Positions 52,113-62,320 of a stretch of 64,000 nt of DNA are shown piece by piece. The stretch is from Puccinia triticina (Eukaryota > Basidiomycota > Pucciniomycetes > Pucciniales > Pucciniaceae): contig NC_070573.1 of the NCBI RefSeq assembly GCF_026914185.1, positions 2,349,501 through 2,413,500 on the forward strand, written 5' to 3'. The first letter of the stretch is position 1; every line of letters begins with the position of its first letter. A program made the translations under genes and the position numbers. Below the pieces are notes generated by a model. That model searched no databases, was not told the DNA's origin, and was given only the letters and a program-made list of their open reading frames with translations.

Positions 52113-53455
52113 ATGAATTCGGTCAAGTTACTCAACTTCAAGGACGACAGCAGCGACTTCGTGGCCTACCACACATTTGATTGGATTATCTCAGGCGAGC
52201 GCGATGAACCTTGAAGGGGAGGAGGATCCACTGTTGGCCGACAAACAATCAATTGTGAACTTCAGCTTCACAAAGATTATTTTTCTGATAACCCGTCATA
52301 TCCGGAAGAAATTTTTTGCCGACAATTCCGAATGCACCAAAGCTTATTTGTCCAAATTCTCAATGAAGTTGTGGCATACAATCAATATTTTGTCCAGAAG
52401 CAGAACGCCGCTGGTCAGCTTGGGTTTTCGCCATATCAAGAGATATCATGCGCCATGAGGATGCTTGCTTATGGCTGCAGTGCAGATTCTCTTGATGAGT
52501 ATTTCAGAATGGGTAAGTAAAGCTTTTTGTATATGTTGCTTGGCTTTTTTTTGATAAACCCTTGGCTTGTTTTTGATAAACCCTACCTTGATACTGTTTA
52601 GGTGAATCAACGTCCCTTGAAAGTCTCAAGAGATTCTGTCGGGCGATGGTGAATTTTTTCTCCGAAGAATATCTGCGCAGTCCAAACCAGGAGGACGTTT
52701 CGCGCCTACTCCACATTGCAAAGAAGCAAGGCTTTCCAGGCATGTTAGGCTCGCTAGCCTGCATGCATTGGTCGTGGAAAAACTGTCCAACGGCTTATGC
52801 AGGTCAATATACTGGAAAAGAAAAAGAGCCGACGATCATACTGGAAGCTGTTGCCTTGTACAATACATGGATCTGGCATGCTTTTTTTGGCTTGCCCGGA
52901 ACTCTAAACAACGTCAATGTTCTGGATTGATCACCTGTATTCCAAAAACTTCAAGACGGAATTGGACCCAAGGTTAATTTTAAGATAGGCGCGAACAAGT
53001 ACTCCATGGGATACTACTTATCCGACGGAATCCACCCCAAATGGGCGACTCTGGTTCAAACAATTAGCTTCCCAATGGGGAAGAAGGAAAAAAACTTTGC
53101 CAAACATCAAGAAGCTTATCGAAAAGATGTCAAGCGGGCATTTGGGATCTTGCAGGCTTGTTGGGCAATTGTCAAGCAGCCCGGCCGGCTTTGGAAGCAT
53201 GAGGATCTCACTTACATCATGAAGGCCTGTATTATTCTTCACAATATGATTGTTGAAGACAAACGCGATACACCTGACGAAGACAATCATGAGTATGAAC
53301 AGCCTAGTAATTATACTCAGGCAACTCCGACCAAGACCAGCAAATCCGACTTCAATCAGTTCCTCCAGCAATATCAAGCTATTCGGAACCAATCAACACA
53401 CACTCAGATGAAAGCTGACCTCATTGAGCTCCAATGGACTCCACATGAGAAGTGA
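52113..53455 (+). pseudogene. Harbinger transposase (DDE_Tnp_4 type), inactivated
   Basis: Begins MNSVKLLNFKDDSSDF. A helix-turn-helix-like part YQEISCAMRMLAYGCSADSL is followed by an intron (about 52513-52601). The nuclease core reads FPGMLGSLACMHWSWKNCP, TIILEAVALYNTWIWHAFFG, NNVNVLD and HQEAYRKDVKRAFGILQACW. In the family the first motif has Asp (SxDCMHW) and the last Glu (VERAFG). Here they are Ala and Lys, and stops follow ERDEP and NVLD, so the enzyme is dead. The C-terminus is at about 53455. Confidence 0.85.
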
Positions 53456-53813
53456 GTCAGGCTACGTCGTGCGCTAGGAAATGTTCCGGTCAACCTAAGC
53501 TCTGGCAGCTCTGATGAGTCCAATCAAGATTAAACTTGGCCCTATATCTATTTATAGTTTATCTTTCATGTATTTTCCTTATCTTTCTCTTTGTTGACTT
53601 GATAGATCAACTCCTTGTTTTTATCTCTCTCTCTCAGTTGTTATTCTCTTTGTTTGTTTTCATTTTTTCTCCAACTCACAATCAATTTAAGTCTTTGTGG
53701 CATAATATAAAATCAACTTAAATATAATATTTCAGCGCCAGAGAAAAGATAAAAGTTATTCAGAAGCAACAGGAGGACTACTTGAGAGTGCGACTGAAGC
53801 AATGAGAGGACTA

Positions 53814-54444
53814 CTATGAGCTGGAGGGAAGCAAGCCATTACGTTTGGCAATCTCTTCCTTTTTTGCGGTGTAAAAAGCACGCGAGATAGGATCCATGTG
53901 GCTCATGTTTTTAGACATAATTACGTTGTAGGCGACCGTCTGCATAGCAGCAGCTTTTTCACGCGATATCTTGATGAGCTCTTTTTGTGCCTCAAGAGCT
54001 TCGCCTTCTTCAAATTTTCTTCTTTTCGCCGCTTTCCGTCCTTTGGGTCGAGAAGAGCCAAGTGACTCGAATTCATTATCGTTGTCCTCGTCATCGGCAT
54101 CTCCGCCTTTGACACTAGTAGCCTCGGAGGCTGGGAGAGAGCTCGGAGGTCGTTTCTCTTTCTTTGATTGTACCGTGAGTTCATCCATAGTGTCTTGCCA
54201 CTTTGGCGAGTGATGAAGAATCAACCAGCAGTGATCAAGGTTGAATGCAAACCCCATCTCAAATTTGAACATCTCCTTAGCATCAACGGCCTGAGATTAA
54301 AAAATACAGGATCATTAGAAATGATCAGATCAATGAAGAGCAATGAAAACTTACAATCTCGTCACAGGTCTTTCCACTTCCGAGTCGGCATTCCGCTTGT
54401 AAAAAGAATCCACAGTATTTGTTGACTCGATGGAGGATAATACC
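53814..54444 (-). pseudogene. Harbinger second ORF (SANT/NAM-like), C-terminal part
   Basis: The minus strand reads FNLDHCWLILHHSPKWQDTM, then Ser-rich sequence, RPKGRKAAKRRKFEEGEALE and a helical end with KKEEIAKRNG. This matches the C-terminal region of the NAM-associated / Myb-SANT proteins encoded by PIF/Harbinger elements, which help the transposase bind DNA. An intron separates it from the stretch by 54360. The upstream part is at 57200-57712, beyond the hAT insertion. Confidence 0.75.
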
Positions 54445-57199
54445 TAGGGCTGGGCCCCGGGTGATATCCGAGGCCTAGCGGGCACCCCGCGCTGGTCCCC
54501 TGTGGGTATACCCGAGCTTGGGTATCAAATTTGCTAATCCCGGGCACTATCCAACGGATATCGGGTAGCACCCGCGGGGACCGGCAGTTGCACTGCTCCA
54601 GGGCGTGTAGAAAGATTGATACCAGCAACACAATGTCGAAAAAACGCTCCGCTCCAGAAGATAACCCGCCGTCCCCTCCGAAAGCACCTCAAACTTCCCA
54701 GCCAACCCGCAAGTCATGGGTGTGGAAGTATTTTGTTGATGATCCGAAGGAGGATAAAGTACGCTGTACAGCTATTTTGAAGAAAAATGGTTGATTGTGC
54801 AACACTTTGCTGGCCCGTGACAAAAGCTCTAGCACCAAATCTATGAGTGAGCATTTATTCCAGAAACATCAGATACTCGACCCCAGTAAAGTGGAAGCTG
54901 GTCTGCAAAACATTGGAGCAATGATAAAAAAGCAGAAAAATGAAACGGTAAGTAAGATATTCTAACCTTCAAGGCCCAGATATTATGTTTAATTAAGATT
55001 GATTTTTTTTTCTAGAATTCCGACAACAATCTCACATCAAACTCTCTAAAGAAAGCACTTGCTTATCTTGTTGCGGATGCCGACTTGCCATTTTTGTTCG
55101 TTGAACGACAATCTTTCCGGGATCTAATGTCTCTTTTGAATCCAATGGTAAGGCCTGGTAACATGATGTTTTCCCGGAAAACAATTGCAATGGAGGTGCA
55201 CTACTTGCACAAGTCTCACACCTCTCATCTGGTCAACATTTTCGAAAATGTCAAACATATTGGAGTTACTCTCAATGCTTGGACTTCGCCAAATACCACT
55301 GCGTTCCTGGGAATCACGGCTCATGCGATTACGGCGAACTGGGAATTGGTTGATGTTGTGGTAGCCATGCCTGAAGTCCAGGGTAAGTCCACAATCAAAA
55401 TGGAACAAAAAATTTCACAGCTTGAATAAGTGTGATTTTCTACCCATTATAATCCAGGTTCTCATACTGGAGTCAACTTTGCCAAAGTCCTTATTGATGT
55501 CCTGGACAAGTACGAAATCACAGAAAAGCTAGTAAGCATCACCGCTGATAATGCAAGCAATAATTCCACCCTTGCAACGAGAATTGAAGAACTACTAGGC
55601 GGTGGATTCTATGCATCTGAACATCTGTTGGGATGCATGGCTCATGTCATCAATCTCGCTGCAAAGGACGGACTTGAGGCGTTTGGTCTTGAGCCTGAAG
55701 AGGCCAAAGCTGAGATAACGCTGGATCAGATGGACAATCCTCGCAGTCAGGCTGTAACTCCTCGCATGGCCGAAGGAAGCAATGTCAATCTCAAAACCGT
55801 TATTTCACGTGTTCATGGTCTAACCGTCTTTGTCCGAGCTACTCCGCAACGTTGTCAGCAGTTTAAAGGAATCATGGCCTCAGTTGGTACTCGACACATG
55901 GATCCATCAAAGTACAAGCGTCTCTCATCCTCAAAAGGAAATACCAAAACTAGTATGACAGCCCCCAAAGTGCAAACGAAAAGCAGCTCAAAAACCCTTG
56001 TCCTCGATGTGAAGACACGGTGGAACTCAACCTATCTCATGCTTGAGCGTGCTCTCGAACTCAAAGATGTCTACAACATGTTCTGTCAGCAACCGGAAGA
56101 AGCTAAATTTTCACTCTCATTGCTTGAGTGGGAGAAAGTCTCCCAAATGATAGAATTCTTGAAACCACTGAACGAAGCAACGGAATTCCTTTGCTCCTCA
56201 CAATACCCAACCCTCAACATCTCTGTTCCAATCTACATATCATTGATGAAGCAAATCAAGCTCGCGCGATCGGCCTACAATGCTCGCCAGCTCTTGCCAT
56301 CTGCAGAGCAGATGATTGAGAAACTCAAGAAATATCTACGACTTGCTCTGGAGAAAACGGCCCCGCTATGTGCAATGATACTTGATCCGCGCATCAAAAT
56401 GTTGTACATTGAGAAGAACTCAGATTTTATTTGAGAGGAAATTGCCTTGGATTTTGATCCTGCTATCGTTCTCAGGGATTTCAAGACCGAGGCCCGCCGT
56501 TTCGATTGCAGTCCAGCAAAATTTGGTGCAACACAGCCCCAACAGATTCAGAGCTCCATCATGTCTGACATCTTTGGTTCGGAACAAGCAGCAAACAACT
56601 TGGACACTGAAATTCGGAACTACTTCCGTGCAACTACCGAGTCGGGAAACACCAAGGTTCTTGAATTTTGGCGGAGCAACAAAGCTATCTATCCATCACT
56701 GGCAGCGATGGCAAAATGTTATCTTGCCATCCCTACCACCAGCGCTCCCCCGGAGCGAGTTTTTTCAAGATCCAAATCTATAGTTGGTCCTCAACGGAGC
56801 AGTCTCAGTCCAACCTCCGTTGAGCACCTCCTCTGCCTGAAGGACTGGTACCGCGCAATTGGAACGCTCGACCCCGCTCCTTATGATGAAACCAACATAT
56901 TCGAGGATTCTCAAGTCACACCAACTCAATGATGCTAGTTTTTTTTTCTCAACTTTTCTTTCTGTTTTTATTTACATGTTTATCTTCTACAAATTTGAAC
57001 TTGTCAAGTCGCCTCAGCATTCTGTTTAAACTTTAAATGTAATGAAATGTTGGTCTCCAACCCTTCGCAAGACTCCTCCCGAGTCCTTTACCCAAGATAT
57101 CCGATCAGATAAAAAGCTCAAAAATTCCGCCCGCGCTCCGAGCGACCGGGTCGGGTAGTCGGGTATACCCAAAGGAGCTTGGGTTGGGGCCCAGCCCTA
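54445..57199 (+). mobile_element. hAT DNA transposon (2,755 bp)
   Basis: Inverted ends TAGGGCTGGGCCCC / GGGGCCCAGCCCTA and a perfect 8-bp duplication ATAATACC (54437-54444 and 57200-57207). It contains one transposase gene in + orientation. Confidence 0.96.
54634..56932 (+). pseudogene. hAT transposase with BED finger, two in-frame stops
   Basis: Starts MSKKRSAPEDNPPSPPKAPQ. BED zinc finger: WVWKYFVDD, KVRC, then a stop at KKNG, and LCNTLL with SEHLFQKHQ in the next stretch. Introns lie at about 54951-55016 and 55384-55457. The RNase H-like core includes FENVKHIGVTLNAWTSPNTT, TADNASNNST, MGCMAHVINLAAKDGL and VLDVKTRWNSTYLMLERALE. A stop falls at NSDFI (56434). The hAT dimerisation domain is at the end: LEFWRSNKAIYPSLAAMAKC, YLAIPTTSAPPERVFSRSKS and VGPQRSSLSPTSVEHLLCLK. 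Two stops suggest it is inactive, though little other decay is visible. Confidence 0.9.
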
Positions 57200-57712
57200 A
57201 TAATACCCCATCTAATTTCAAGGGCCCCTTGAAGTCGGATCGGAAAAGGCTTGAAGTTCTTGTCTTTCTGATGATCATCGATGTGTTCTTTCATCATGTT
57301 GAGGAAGCAGTGGTGGATTCGTTCCCAAAAGCCCGAGAGTTTCTGACCCGTTCCGATATCAGCATCCTTGCTTGTGTTGAGCCAAGAGATGCATAAGATC
57401 TTATCTTCTTTGATTTGCCAGTTTGGATTCTTGGTTCGTTTTTCCTTCTCTTTAATGTCTTCTTTTTTTCAGAATTGCCAGTAGAAGTAGCAGTCGTAGC
57501 GGCAGTAGAAGTAGCAGTCGTAGCGCCAGTAGAAGTAGCAGTGGATTTTCTTTGGTCTTTGGTGTTTTTTTGTTTGCAGGCTTGTTGGCTTTCTTTCCTT
57601 GAGTGGGTTGATGATTTTCAACTTGTGGAGACGGTGTTCTCATTGGAGGGCTAGGAGCAGGATCTTGCAGAGTTGGATCAATCATGTTGTTGGCGTGGGT
57701 GATGACTGGCAA
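57200..57712 (-). pseudogene. Harbinger second ORF, SANT part
   Basis: The minus strand begins with a Pro/Lys-rich N-terminus (MPVITHANNMIDPTLQDPAP, then KKANKPANKKTPKTKE), passes a degenerate trinucleotide run (57475-57545), and reads NWQIKEDKILCISWLNTSKD, then GFWERIHHCFLNMMKEH. This is the Myb/SANT-like trihelix. It is split from 53814-54444 by the hAT element. Confidence 0.75.
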
Positions 57713-57908
57713 GTGAGCAATGTCTGGTGTGTAGCAGCCTGGGTCCCGGGTGGCGATGGGATGGGGTTTGTAGCCAGCCGCGGTCTGGGATGGGATGGAC
57801 CTGGATTGATCACAGGTCGTTTAATGGGTCTGCTGAACCCCCAAAATGTGGAGTGACCTGCCAAACGAGTCCAAAACTCGCGCGGTCCAAGCTCTGCTGG
57901 AGATGCTC

Positions 57909-58595
57909 TAACCTTGAAGAATCAGACATCCACCTTGCCAGCAAAAAATATTGTGGGTTTACCCTGTTAACCAAGGTGATCTTCTATTCTTCTTCAATTC
58001 CCTTGTGGAATAAAGCATGTCTGCTAGTTGCAACCTGATGGTAAATTTTCTGCTTGCATCTTTTTCATTTCTTCTTGCTACCAAGCTCCTGAGAAACCTT
58101 GTCATGTTTGCTCTTGTTTTGGGTAGGCTCCTTCAAATGTTGAATTTCGGCCAAAGAAAACTCCAGCTGTGGTTCTTGGAATTCTTGCAGAGGTGATTTA
58201 TTGCAGGCCATTTACGCAAAATGTCAAGCAGAACCAATATAGAATCTGCAGGTGGGACAACTGGCATGGGAAATGATGCACATTCAATTAATAGCAAATA
58301 TTTCAAAAAACTACTCCCCACATCATTCCTGAAACAATCAAAGGGGACCAATCTAGAATATGATGATTCAATATAAAATCAGTCCAGAGAGCAAAATAAC
58401 TTGGAGTAAGATTAAAATGTTGAGATTTAAATTGATACAAGATTATCCACTCAACCTGTCAAGCAGACCCAACCTGGGAAATGCATACATACCAGAAAGC
58501 TGGCACAGAGAATAATGAAGATTCAATATAAAAGAACTGGTAGAGGAATTTAATTTTAGAGAAAGCACACCAAAAATTCACTGTTAAATATTTGG
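57909..58595. other. E12 internal region, no gene
   Basis: AT-rich, only short frames, no motif recognised. Confidence 0.5.
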
Positions 58596-60479
58596 GGTCA
58601 GCCTAAATGCACTCCAAAAAAATCCCAAAAGCACTCCAAAAGTGAGTGTATGGAGTGTGCACTCCAATGATTGTTGGGGTACAGACTAGAGTACTCCAAG
58701 TCAATTGGAGTGCAGAACCGGGGACTCAAGACTCTTTGGAGTGCACCACAAAGAACTCCAGTGGCCAGGAAATGTAATGAGTGCCCATGAGTCTCACTCC
58801 ATCAGATTTGAGTGCATTCCCCCAGCACTCCATTCCTGATATTTCTCCTCCTCAAAAGGGGAGTGCAGTACTGTGCACTCCAGCCAGAGCTGGAGTGCCT
58901 ACAACTTCAACCGGGATATGTACAATCACACCCCACTTGATCCTCCTGATATCCATGACCGGTACAGACCGGCATTGAGCTGATTAACATCTCCTCTCAA
59001 TGACCGGTCTGTACCGGACCGCCGGTCATTGAGGGAAATCACACCTCTTGATGACTGGTCTGTGCCAGTCATTGAGGGGAGTAACATCTCCTCTTGATGA
59101 CCGGTCTGTGCCGGTCACCGAGGGGACTCACACCTCTCAATGACCGGCGCGGAACGGTCACACCTCCCGATGACCGGCACAGACCGGTCATTGAGGGGAC
59201 TCACACCTCAATGATCGGTCACAACGGTCATCAAGGCTAATAACACCTCCTCTCAATGACCGGTGATGACCGGTCATTGAGAGGGCTCACACCTCTTGAT
59301 GATTGGTCAGTCCGGTCATCGAGGGTAATAACACCTCTCAATGACCGGCCATCACCGGTCATCGAGGTGAGTCACATCCCTCAATGACCGGTCAGACCGG
59401 TCATTGAGGGGAATAACACCTCCTCTGGATGACCGGTGTGTACCAGTCATTGAGGGTAGGTGCTACTCTCAATGACCAGTCGGTCTGACCGGTCATCAAG
59501 AGGAGGTGCTACTCCCCTTGGTGACCAGCACAGACCGGTCATTGAGGGGACTCACACCTCTCGATGACCGGTCATCACCGGTCATCAAGAGGGCTCACAC
59601 CAGCTCACACCACTCCATGACCGGTCAGACCAGTCATTGAGGGTAATAACACTTGATGACCGGTGATGATCGGTCATCGAGGTGAGTCACATCTCTCGAT
59701 GACCGGTCTGTGCCGGTCATTGAGGGGAGTAAAATCTCCTCTCAATGACCGGTCAGACCGACCGGTCATCAAGAGTAGCACCTCCCCTCAATGACTGGTA
59801 CGCACCGGTCATCGAGAGGTGTTATTACCCTTGATGACCGGTCTGACCGGTCATCAAGACATGTGACTCACCTCAATGACCGGTGATGACCGGTCATCGA
59901 GAGGTGTGACTGATGACCAGTCCGCGCCGGTCATTGAGAGGTGGGAGTCCCCTCGATGACCGTTAAAGACCCGTCATCAAGAGTAGCACCTCCCCTTGTT
60001 GACCGGTACACACCGGTCATTGAGAGGTGTGACTGATGACTGGTCCGCGCCGGTCATCGAGAGGTGTGAGTCCTCTGGATGACCGGTCGTGTGAGTCCCC
60101 TCAATGACCGGTCCAGACCGGTCATCGAGAGGTGTGATTGCTGTGGGCACTCCAAAAAAAAGGAGACTTGGAGTGCACCCCAATGCACTCCATTTCGTAT
60201 TTGCTAGCTGGAGTGCAAAGCCAAAATCCTTCACTGAAAAGGTGGAGTGCTTGGGCTTGCACTCCATTTTTTTTGGAGTGCATCTAGCTGCGCTCCCCTA
60301 TTTTGGTCAATTTTGGAGTACCTAGTTGTGTACTCCAATAAACATGGAGTGCCCATCTGGGGACTCCATGTTTTGGGAGTACAAAATCAAGGCACTCCAA
60401 CTTTTTTGGAGTGCTGGCCCCCCAAAGCCAAAAATGTGGAGTGCATGAAGTAAAAGTTTGGAGTGCATTTAGGCTGACC
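58596..60479. mobile_element. TIR element with palindromic satellite core (1.9 kb)
   Basis: Inverted ends GGTCAGCCTAAATGCACTCC / GGAGTGCATTTAGGCTGACC. Subterminal zones are dense in TGCACTCC/GGAGTGCA boxes on both sides (58610-58900 and 60150-60480). The centre (58950-60140) is packed with degenerate ATGACCGGTC...GACCGGTCAT fold-back units separated by GAGGGGACTCACACCTC-like spacers. No ORF of note and no clear target duplication. It is non-autonomous. The repeated boxes look like transposase-binding sites. Confidence 0.8.
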
Positions 60480-61305
60480 GCATCCAACTGTTTTCAAATT
60501 TACTACAAAATCTTTGTGTTCAGACTGAAATTCATTTTAGATAGACACTAGATAAATCAGGAATTCTGCCAGTTTGTTATCAGAATCCTCTTTTCCAAGC
60601 TCACATATCAAGTCTATCAACAGCTTGGCGTATTTTGTATGAAAAGACTCTCTGTAAGCTCCAAGGATTTATCTTGAGCAATTTCTGAATCTCAGAAGGA
60701 TGAATCTCACTCTTTTGCAAGAAGTTGAGGAATACCTCCCAAACATTTGGGCATTCAAGTTGACAAGATGTTCTCATGGAAAAGTTTCTTTTATCTTCAG
60801 GAGAGCCTTTGAATTCAATCTCACACCAGCTTGAACACATTTCAAACTTGCCTTGAGCTAAATTCAGCATTGATTCAACAATAATTCAGCATGAATTGAC
60901 CCCAAGTTAATTGAGTGGAAATTGAGTGTACATTGCTGATAGTGTTCCAGCAGAAATTTCAAAAGGTTAAAAAAATCATTGAATGATTGGAATTGCATGC
61001 AACTGCTGAACAAGCTCCCCTGGTATAACCCCATGATTAATCAAAATATATTATATAGTAGTAATAGAAGAAACTATTTTTTCTGCCAAGCAGTTGACAA
61101 TTCCTTGCAGTGTGGTTGTACATCTGTTTTTAAATAGTTAAAGTAATTTATATGGTCAAGTTGCAGTTGGTATCAATATTATATCAGACCCTTTCCAACA
61201 TGACTTCATAAACATTCAGCATAACTTCAGCAAAAATTCAGCACAAAATTACACATCACTTGGAGCCAAGTCCTTAACAAGATTTTAAAGGGTTCCTAAA
61301 GAGAG
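60480..61305. other. E12 right interior, no gene
   Basis: AT-rich with frequent ATTCAGCA/AATTCAGC words. One minus frame (60601-60870) has no recognisable domain. Confidence 0.5.
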
Positions 61306-61350
61306 GGGTGAAGGCACTTGCACGCAAGTTCTGAGCAAACATCCGTGGTG

Positions 61351-61754
61351 AACTGTAATGGAAGTTTTGCCTTAGCAACAAGAAGGATTGGAATATTCTA
61401 GAGAAAAAAATAGTTGTCATGTTCAAAGAAGTGCCCAATAGCAACAAGATAAGGATCTGTACATACTTCTTATCAGGTTTTGGGGGTCAAAGCCTCTACT
61501 TGGACTTGGACTTTCATCCCTCCACTAATTAACTCCTGATCTCTGGTTATTCAAATATAGTGTAAAAGATGGTACTGTAACACTGCATACATAATTAGGA
61601 GTATGCAACAGGAAATGACTGTAAATATGCATGTACATGTAAAAATTACTATGTAGACTTGTTATGTATCTGTAACTGAACTATGTAACTGTGAAACTTG
61701 TGTGTAATCTCAAAAAAATGAATTTTTCCTTCCTATACAAGAGCGTTGACCACA
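61351..61754 (-). repeat. R1 5' LTR, piece 3
   Basis: Matches 1669-2263 without MITE 1 and ends GAGCGTTGACCACA. It contains an 11-bp local duplication (GTAACTGAACTATGTAACTG) absent from the other LTR. Confidence 0.9.
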
Positions 61755-62320
61755 ACGGAAGAACTGCGATGTGGATGATATTGTCATCATCAGCAAGAAC
61801 CCAGAAGTCTTCAAAAAGGAAATGGAACAGGAATTCGACATCAAGTACCCCGGAGAAGCTGAATTCCTCTTAGGAATGAATATTCAGCGCTTCACCGACG
61901 GCCTCCAAATCAACCAAACTCAATACATCAAGCGCAAGCTGGTCGAGTTTGGCCTAGACACAGAATATCCATCCTTATGCCCGCTGAACCCAAGAGAGAA
62001 GATGACGAAGGCAAAGGCGCATGAAATGGCTCTCTTTGAAAAGCTGGGGGTGAATTACCGGGCGCTGGTACGATCTCTAAACTACCTGAGCGTTCTCACA
62101 AGGCCCAACATATCACTGGCAGTAAGCCCGCTGTCGCAGTACCTGGAGCACCCATCCAAGCGCTTGAAAGTGAGACCGACATGCCGTGTGCCGGATAGGT
62201 ACCGGAAGACTTGCACTGCTGCCTGGTAGTGCTTGATACCTGGCCAGGCAGCAGTGCAAGTCTTCCGGTACCTATCTGGCATGCGGCATGTCGGTCTCAC
62301 TTTCAAGCGCTCGGATATTA
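61755..62320 (+). pseudogene. Ty1/Copia reverse transcriptase, 3' fragment
   Basis: Resumes the Copia gene cut at 1173. VDDIVIISKNPEVFKKEMEQ carries the active-site Asp pair, followed by FDIKYPGEAEFLLGMNIQ, INQTQYIKRKLVEFGL, YRALVRSLNYLSVLTRPNIS and LSQYLEHPSK. A 71-bp inverted duplication (62156-62314) then interrupts the text, and AAVQVFRYLSGMRHVGLTFK follows in the original frame. RNase H is missing. Confidence 0.88.
62156..62314. repeat. Fold-back inverted duplication, arms 71 bp, spacer 17 bp
   Basis: The left arm 62156-62226 is the reverse complement of the right arm 62244-62314, with about four mismatches. The right arm is the original Copia coding text and the left arm is the extra inverted copy. 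Confidence 0.93.

Larger units (their letters stand above)
51957..57908. mobile_element. PIF/Harbinger DNA transposon (5.95 kb including hAT)
   Basis: Inverted ends GAGCATCTCCAGCAGAGC / GCTCTGCTGGAGATGCTC with TAA duplicated (51954-51956 and 57909-57911), the 3-bp target of this superfamily. It carries the two expected genes, a nuclease-type transposase (+) and a SANT/NAM-like protein (-). A hAT element is inserted within the second. The net length is 3.2 kb. Confidence 0.93.
48705..61350. mobile_element. E12: 12.6-kb TIR element, CACTA-like by TSD length
   Basis: Inverted ends CACCACAGACGTTTTCTCAG (left) and, reverse-complemented, CACCACGGATGTTTGCTCAG (right) continue to AAGTGCCTT over about 45 bp. 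AAC is duplicated (48702-48704 and 61351-61353). The intact LTR shows the empty site ATCAACTGTA. Inside are satellite-rich segments, a second TIR element (58596-60479) and a Harbinger element. No transposase of its own was seen, so it is non-autonomous. The 3-bp duplication and CAC terminus resemble CACTA, but assignment is uncertain. Confidence 0.85.
1174..61754 (-). mobile_element. R1: Gypsy-type LTR retrotransposon holding all the nested insertions
   Basis: Minus-strand element bounded by LTRs that start TGTGAGACTCC and end GTTGACCACA on the + strand. The left LTR (3' LTR) is 1174-2263. The right LTR (5' LTR) is split into 30218-30269, 48236-48704 and 61351-61754 by later insertions. After subtracting the insertions the internal region is about 10 kb: gag-pol 29771 to 24040 plus 17152-17012, a 3' hairpin/PPT-like block at about 16450, an opposite-strand ORF (6246-7291), and the true PPT at 2264-2300. 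The two Copia RT halves at its outer edges show it was one insertion. No clean target duplication remains (ACAG on the left, ACGG on the right, one mismatch). Confidence 0.85.

Noticed and set aside
58950..60140. CRISPR-like array, second block
   Set aside because: Same reasons. It is a fold-back satellite between TIRs.
1166..61758. ACAG/ACGG as target duplication of R1
   Set aside because: One mismatch in four bases is not convincing, so I rely on the split Copia gene instead.
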